NCBI GenBank assembly: GCA_963816855.1
Contig: CAWFMA010000007.1
Coordinates: 1 to 64,000, forward strand
Direction: 5' to 3'
Length of the DNA stretch: 64,000 nt
DNA from: DASTFP01 sp963816855
GTDB taxonomy: Bacteria > Verrucomicrobiota > Verrucomicrobiia > Chthoniobacterales > Terrimicrobiaceae
Shown here: one piece after another, positions 61,817 through 64,000 of the stretch
Layout: each line of letters begins with the position of its first letter
Position numbering within the stretch: the stretch's first letter is position 1
The notes under the pieces: generated by a model
The model's input: only the letters and a program-made list of their open reading frames with translations
The model's database searches: none
Told to the model about the DNA's origin: nothing
Made by a program: the position numbers and the translations under genes

Positions 61817-62540
61817 GTTTTCTCTCGTCGGACTTCTTTTGACGGCGCTTTGGGCGAAGGCGGACACCCTCCAGGAAGGCAACGCCGCGTTCTCGAAAGG
61901 CGATTATCCCGCGGCGGTCCGCGCGTTTGAATCCGCCCTGGCGGCGCGGGGGCCGAGCGCAGGGATATACTACAGCCTCGGAACGGCTGAGCAGAAGGAT
62001 GGACAGTATCCGCGGGCCGCGGCCAACTTTCGCCGAGCAATCCTTCTCGATCCGCGACTGGGGGATGCACGGATTGCGCTCTCCGAAATCGAGCGCTCGC
62101 ACGGAGTGCCCTCCGTCCCGTCGAGTTGGCGCGAACGCGTGGCGGAGCGCGCGCCGTTGAAAGCGCTGCTAGTGGCTGGATCCATCGTGGCTTGGCTGGG
62201 AGCTTTTCTGCTCCTTTTTTCGGTCTTCGCCAGGGGTGGCCGTTTCCTACCCCTCGCGGGCGCGATGTCGCTGGTGGCCGCGGGAGTGGGACTCTTCGCG
62301 GTCGGTTTCCTCGCTGATCCGCGCGTCTGCGAGAAGAACGTTGCCGTCGTCTCGCAGAAAGAGGGGGCGGCTCTTCTTTCGTCGCCGGCGGATCAATCTC
62401 CCGCGCTCCTTCGGCTTCCTGGCGCTTCGCCGGTCCGAGTCTTGGGTCGCAGCGGCGAGTGGACGTATTGCGGCGCGCCGGCCGGAGAGCGAGGCTGGAT
62501 TCCCAGCGAATCGCTTGAAGCCGTGGTGCCGGCCGCGTGA
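61800..62540 (+). CDS. batE: BatE, TPR and SH3-like protein
   Basis: From GTG 61800 the 246 residues include a signal segment (FSLVGLLLTALWAKAD), TPR repeats (NAAFSKGDYPAAVRAFESAL, YYSLGTAEQKDGQYPRAAAN), two membrane helices (LLVAGSIVAWLGAFLLLFSV and LSLVAAGV-like MSLVAAGVGLFAVGFLAD) and a C-terminal bacterial SH3-like part (LRLPGASPVRVLGRSGEWT, GERGWIPSESLE). This matches BatE layouts with SH3. The start overlaps BatD, so the long open frame from 61617 is not used. Confidence 0.82.
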   Translation: MNCARKFSLVGLLLTALWAKADTLQEGNAAFSKGDYPAAVRAFESALAARGPSAGIYYSLGTAEQKDGQYPRAAANFRRAILLDPRLGDARIALSEIERSHGVPSVPSSWRERVAERAPLKALLVAGSIVAWLGAFLLLFSVFARGGRFLPLAGAMSLVAAGVGLFAVGFLADPRVCEKNVAVVSQKEGAALLSSPADQSPALLRLPGASPVRVLGRSGEWTYCGAPAGERGWIPSESLEAVVPAA

Positions 62541-63334
62541 GACGGATCTCCGCGGTTATCGCCCTGATGGCGGTAGCCTTTTCGATTTGCCACTCCGCGG
62601 AGCCATGGAGTGACAGGGTTGGTCCGGAGACTCCAGGTCCCTTTCCCTTGGTAAGGCCATTTTCGGGGGAGTTTCGGTTTGGTTGGTCGGACATCGGAGC
62701 GGCGAGTGCCAGGGCCAGGCTCTGGTACTCCGGAGACGAGATCATTGTGGAAGTCGAGGGCGGAACGAATGGTTTGGCCCGAACGCTCTGGCAACTCGAC
62801 GCCAGGCACAAGGCGGTTATTCGCAAGGAAGGCCTGGAGCCAGTCGGATTCGAGCAGGTCGAAAGATACTCCCGGAAAAAAGTCCGAACGGAAGCGGCTT
62901 TCAAGCCAGACGGCCTTTGGCGCCGTCGCACGGTGTTGTCCGATCCAAACAACGTCGCGAAATGGAAAAGGATCAAGGTGGAACCCGTCCGCGATATCCT
63001 CTCCGCGATGCTGCTCATTCGGAGCCAGGTTCTGAACAACCGGGACAGAATCGGTGTCGTGGCCTTCCCCGGTGACGCGCCATTTCTCGTGGAAGTGACG
63101 GTGGCCAAACGCGAGCAAATCAGGATCGCCGGCGCTCTTCGCAAGGCAATCAAGCTCGATTTTCAGATTCAACGTATTGACGTCAAGAATAAGGACCGGC
63201 TGGTGCCGCATGGAAAATTTCGCAGCGGGTCGGTCTGGATTTCCGACGACGCGGACCGGATTCCGTTGCGCGCGGAAGTGGACATTTTTATCGGCTATGT
63301 CTTCGGCGAATTGGAAAGCTTGCATTTTGACTGA
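62537..63334 (+). CDS. DUF3108-like exported protein
   Basis: A 265-residue protein from GTG 62537, overlapping the batE stop. Signal peptide (ISAVIALMAVAFSICHSA), then an extended beta-fold: GEFRFGWSDIGAASARARLW, EIIVEVEGGTNGLARTLWQ, RTEAAFKPDGLWRRRTVLS, VRDILSAMLLIRSQVLNN and WISDDADRIPLRAEVDIFIG. The final block, in which the polypeptide turns from a rheostat-like beta-barrel to an ExDxFIG end, is DUF3108 style. It closes the operon; its role with the Bat proteins is unknown. Confidence 0.7.
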   Translation: MRRISAVIALMAVAFSICHSAEPWSDRVGPETPGPFPLVRPFSGEFRFGWSDIGAASARARLWYSGDEIIVEVEGGTNGLARTLWQLDARHKAVIRKEGLEPVGFEQVERYSRKKVRTEAAFKPDGLWRRRTVLSDPNNVAKWKRIKVEPVRDILSAMLLIRSQVLNNRDRIGVVAFPGDAPFLVEVTVAKREQIRIAGALRKAIKLDFQIQRIDVKNKDRLVPHGKFRSGSVWISDDADRIPLRAEVDIFIGYVFGELESLHFD

Positions 63335-63582
63335 GCCATTTCGTCGAATTCTTAAGCTGTTTGTGGTGCTCTCGAGCTGTTGGCAATAACGCCAGGGCTT
63401 GGACCATGCCTTTTCGAGCTGAGGCGTCATGGAACCTGTCTTCACTTCGCTTGCTGTTTTCTCGGATCAGGGTCTTTTTCGCCAGCTTTGAGTTTGGAAG
63501 TCCTGCGCTCCGCTTTCGGGCGTTGCGATTTTCAAGCAGAAGGATAGGCTCCGTGCGGATCGCCAAGGCCCTATGACACGGG

Positions 63583-64000
63583 ATGAATAGAAGGAGTTTC
63601 CTCAAACGTCTGGCAACGATCCCCCTGCTGTCCATCATCTGGCGATTTCTTCCAACGTCGATGCAGGCCGCTTTGGCAGGCGCCGAGATTCGGCGCGTGC
63701 GGCCTGCGGATTTGGCATGGCCATCCGCCGCGAAGTGGGAAAAGCTCAAACAAGATGTCGGGGGACGTCTGATCAAAGTGCAGTCACCGCTCGCGGACTG
63801 CGAAGGCGCACCGGAAAGTGCAGGCTGTCGGAAAGTCATCCAGAACCTGCGAAACCCTTTCTATATCGGCGACCAGGCTGGCGCGACGCAAACCACTGGT
63901 TGGGTGGACGGATGGACCTCCGCGCCGAGCACCTATGCAGTCGCCGCCAGGAATGCCGATGACGTTGTCGCGGCCGTTAACTTTGCCCGCGAAAACAATC
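63583..64000 (+). CDS. Tat-exported FAD-linked oxidase, cut by window end
   Basis: The first 139 residues are present. The twin-arginine signal MNRRSFLKRLATIPLLSIIW starts the protein. The mature part shows IRRVRPADLAWPSAAKWEKL, VQSPLADC, a Cys pair (ADCEGAPESAGCRK), NPFYIGDQAGATQTTGWVDG and YAVAARNADDVVAAVNFARE, which is the start of a berberine-bridge/PCMH-type FAD-binding domain. Such oxidases oxidise alcohols or sugars in the periplasm with covalently held FAD. The C-terminal catalytic part lies outside the window. Confidence 0.75.
   Translation, partial: MNRRSFLKRLATIPLLSIIWRFLPTSMQAALAGAEIRRVRPADLAWPSAAKWEKLKQDVGGRLIKVQSPLADCEGAPESAGCRKVIQNLRNPFYIGDQAGATQTTGWVDGWTSAPSTYAVAARNADDVVAAVNFARENN

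Overview
The window reads as a chromosomal segment of a Verrucomicrobiota bacterium, probably a soil or freshwater lineage. The best evidence is two secreted proteins ending in a VPD-G-S-T type C-terminal sorting signal (VPDSG-CTERM, a verrucomicrobial variant of PEP-CTERM). Supporting evidence is a Gram-negative gene set (LpxL and WaaF domains, bactofilins, a complete Bat operon) and a C-terminally extended SecG.

Bases 1-15,600 are an accessory and decaying region. It holds a frameshifted membrane protein, one broken and one intact VPDSG-CTERM protein, and gene remnants of a LysR regulator, an SDH-family serine protease, an assimilatory-type nitrate reductase, an SDR oxidoreductase split by an IS110 fragment, and an L,D-transpeptidase. 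Within this graveyard lies an intact, tightly coupled [NiFe] hydrogenase operon at 5367-9331: small subunit, large subunit, maturation protease, hypA, hypB. A 5'-truncated lysR lies on one side and a 5'-truncated protease gene on the other, so it looks like an acquired or rearranged island. The small subunit is unusually short. An intact microsomal-type epoxide hydrolase follows at 13.4-14.6 kb.

Bases 15,600-21,700 form a sugar-uptake locus: a GntR/LacI chimeric regulator divergent from a ROK kinase, a ferritin-like di-iron protein of unknown role, and a complete ribose-type ABC importer (binding protein, permease, single-domain ATPase). Bases 21,900-31,300 are mixed housekeeping: MobA plus a MOSC protein, a LOG/SLOG-like lipoprotein, a ChaA-type cation antiporter, a Rieske ferredoxin, a yeast-type cytosine deaminase, an M23 peptidase, acyl carrier protein with a clear terminator, an RlmI-type methyltransferase and two coiled-coil membrane proteins.

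Bases 31,500-39,400 hold a 2-oxo-acid dehydrogenase operon (E1 alpha, E1 beta, frameshifted E2), then a nitrogen-scavenging cluster: an NCS2 nucleobase permease, two isochorismatase-fold hydrolases (one very like biuret amidohydrolase), a cupin and cysteine synthase. Bases 39,400-54,300 are core metabolism and envelope: two bactofilins, a flavoprotein disulfide reductase, the minus-strand run accB-accC-ilvN-ilvC, secG, panC, nadB, a fused LpxL-WaaF protein, and purK.

Bases 54,300-63,300 are one continuous operon of Bat type: MoxR ATPase, DUF58, DUF4381-like, BatA, BatB fused to a BatC-like TPR region carrying sixteen 18-bp repeats, BatD, BatE and a DUF3108 protein. The window ends inside a Tat-exported FAD-linked oxidase. 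Single-base frame breaks occur in several genes that should be needed (panC, secG, E2), so some apparent pseudogenes may be sequence errors; the truncations and the insertion in the first 13 kb cannot be explained that way. I saw no CRISPR array, and I recognised no rRNA or tRNA by eye.
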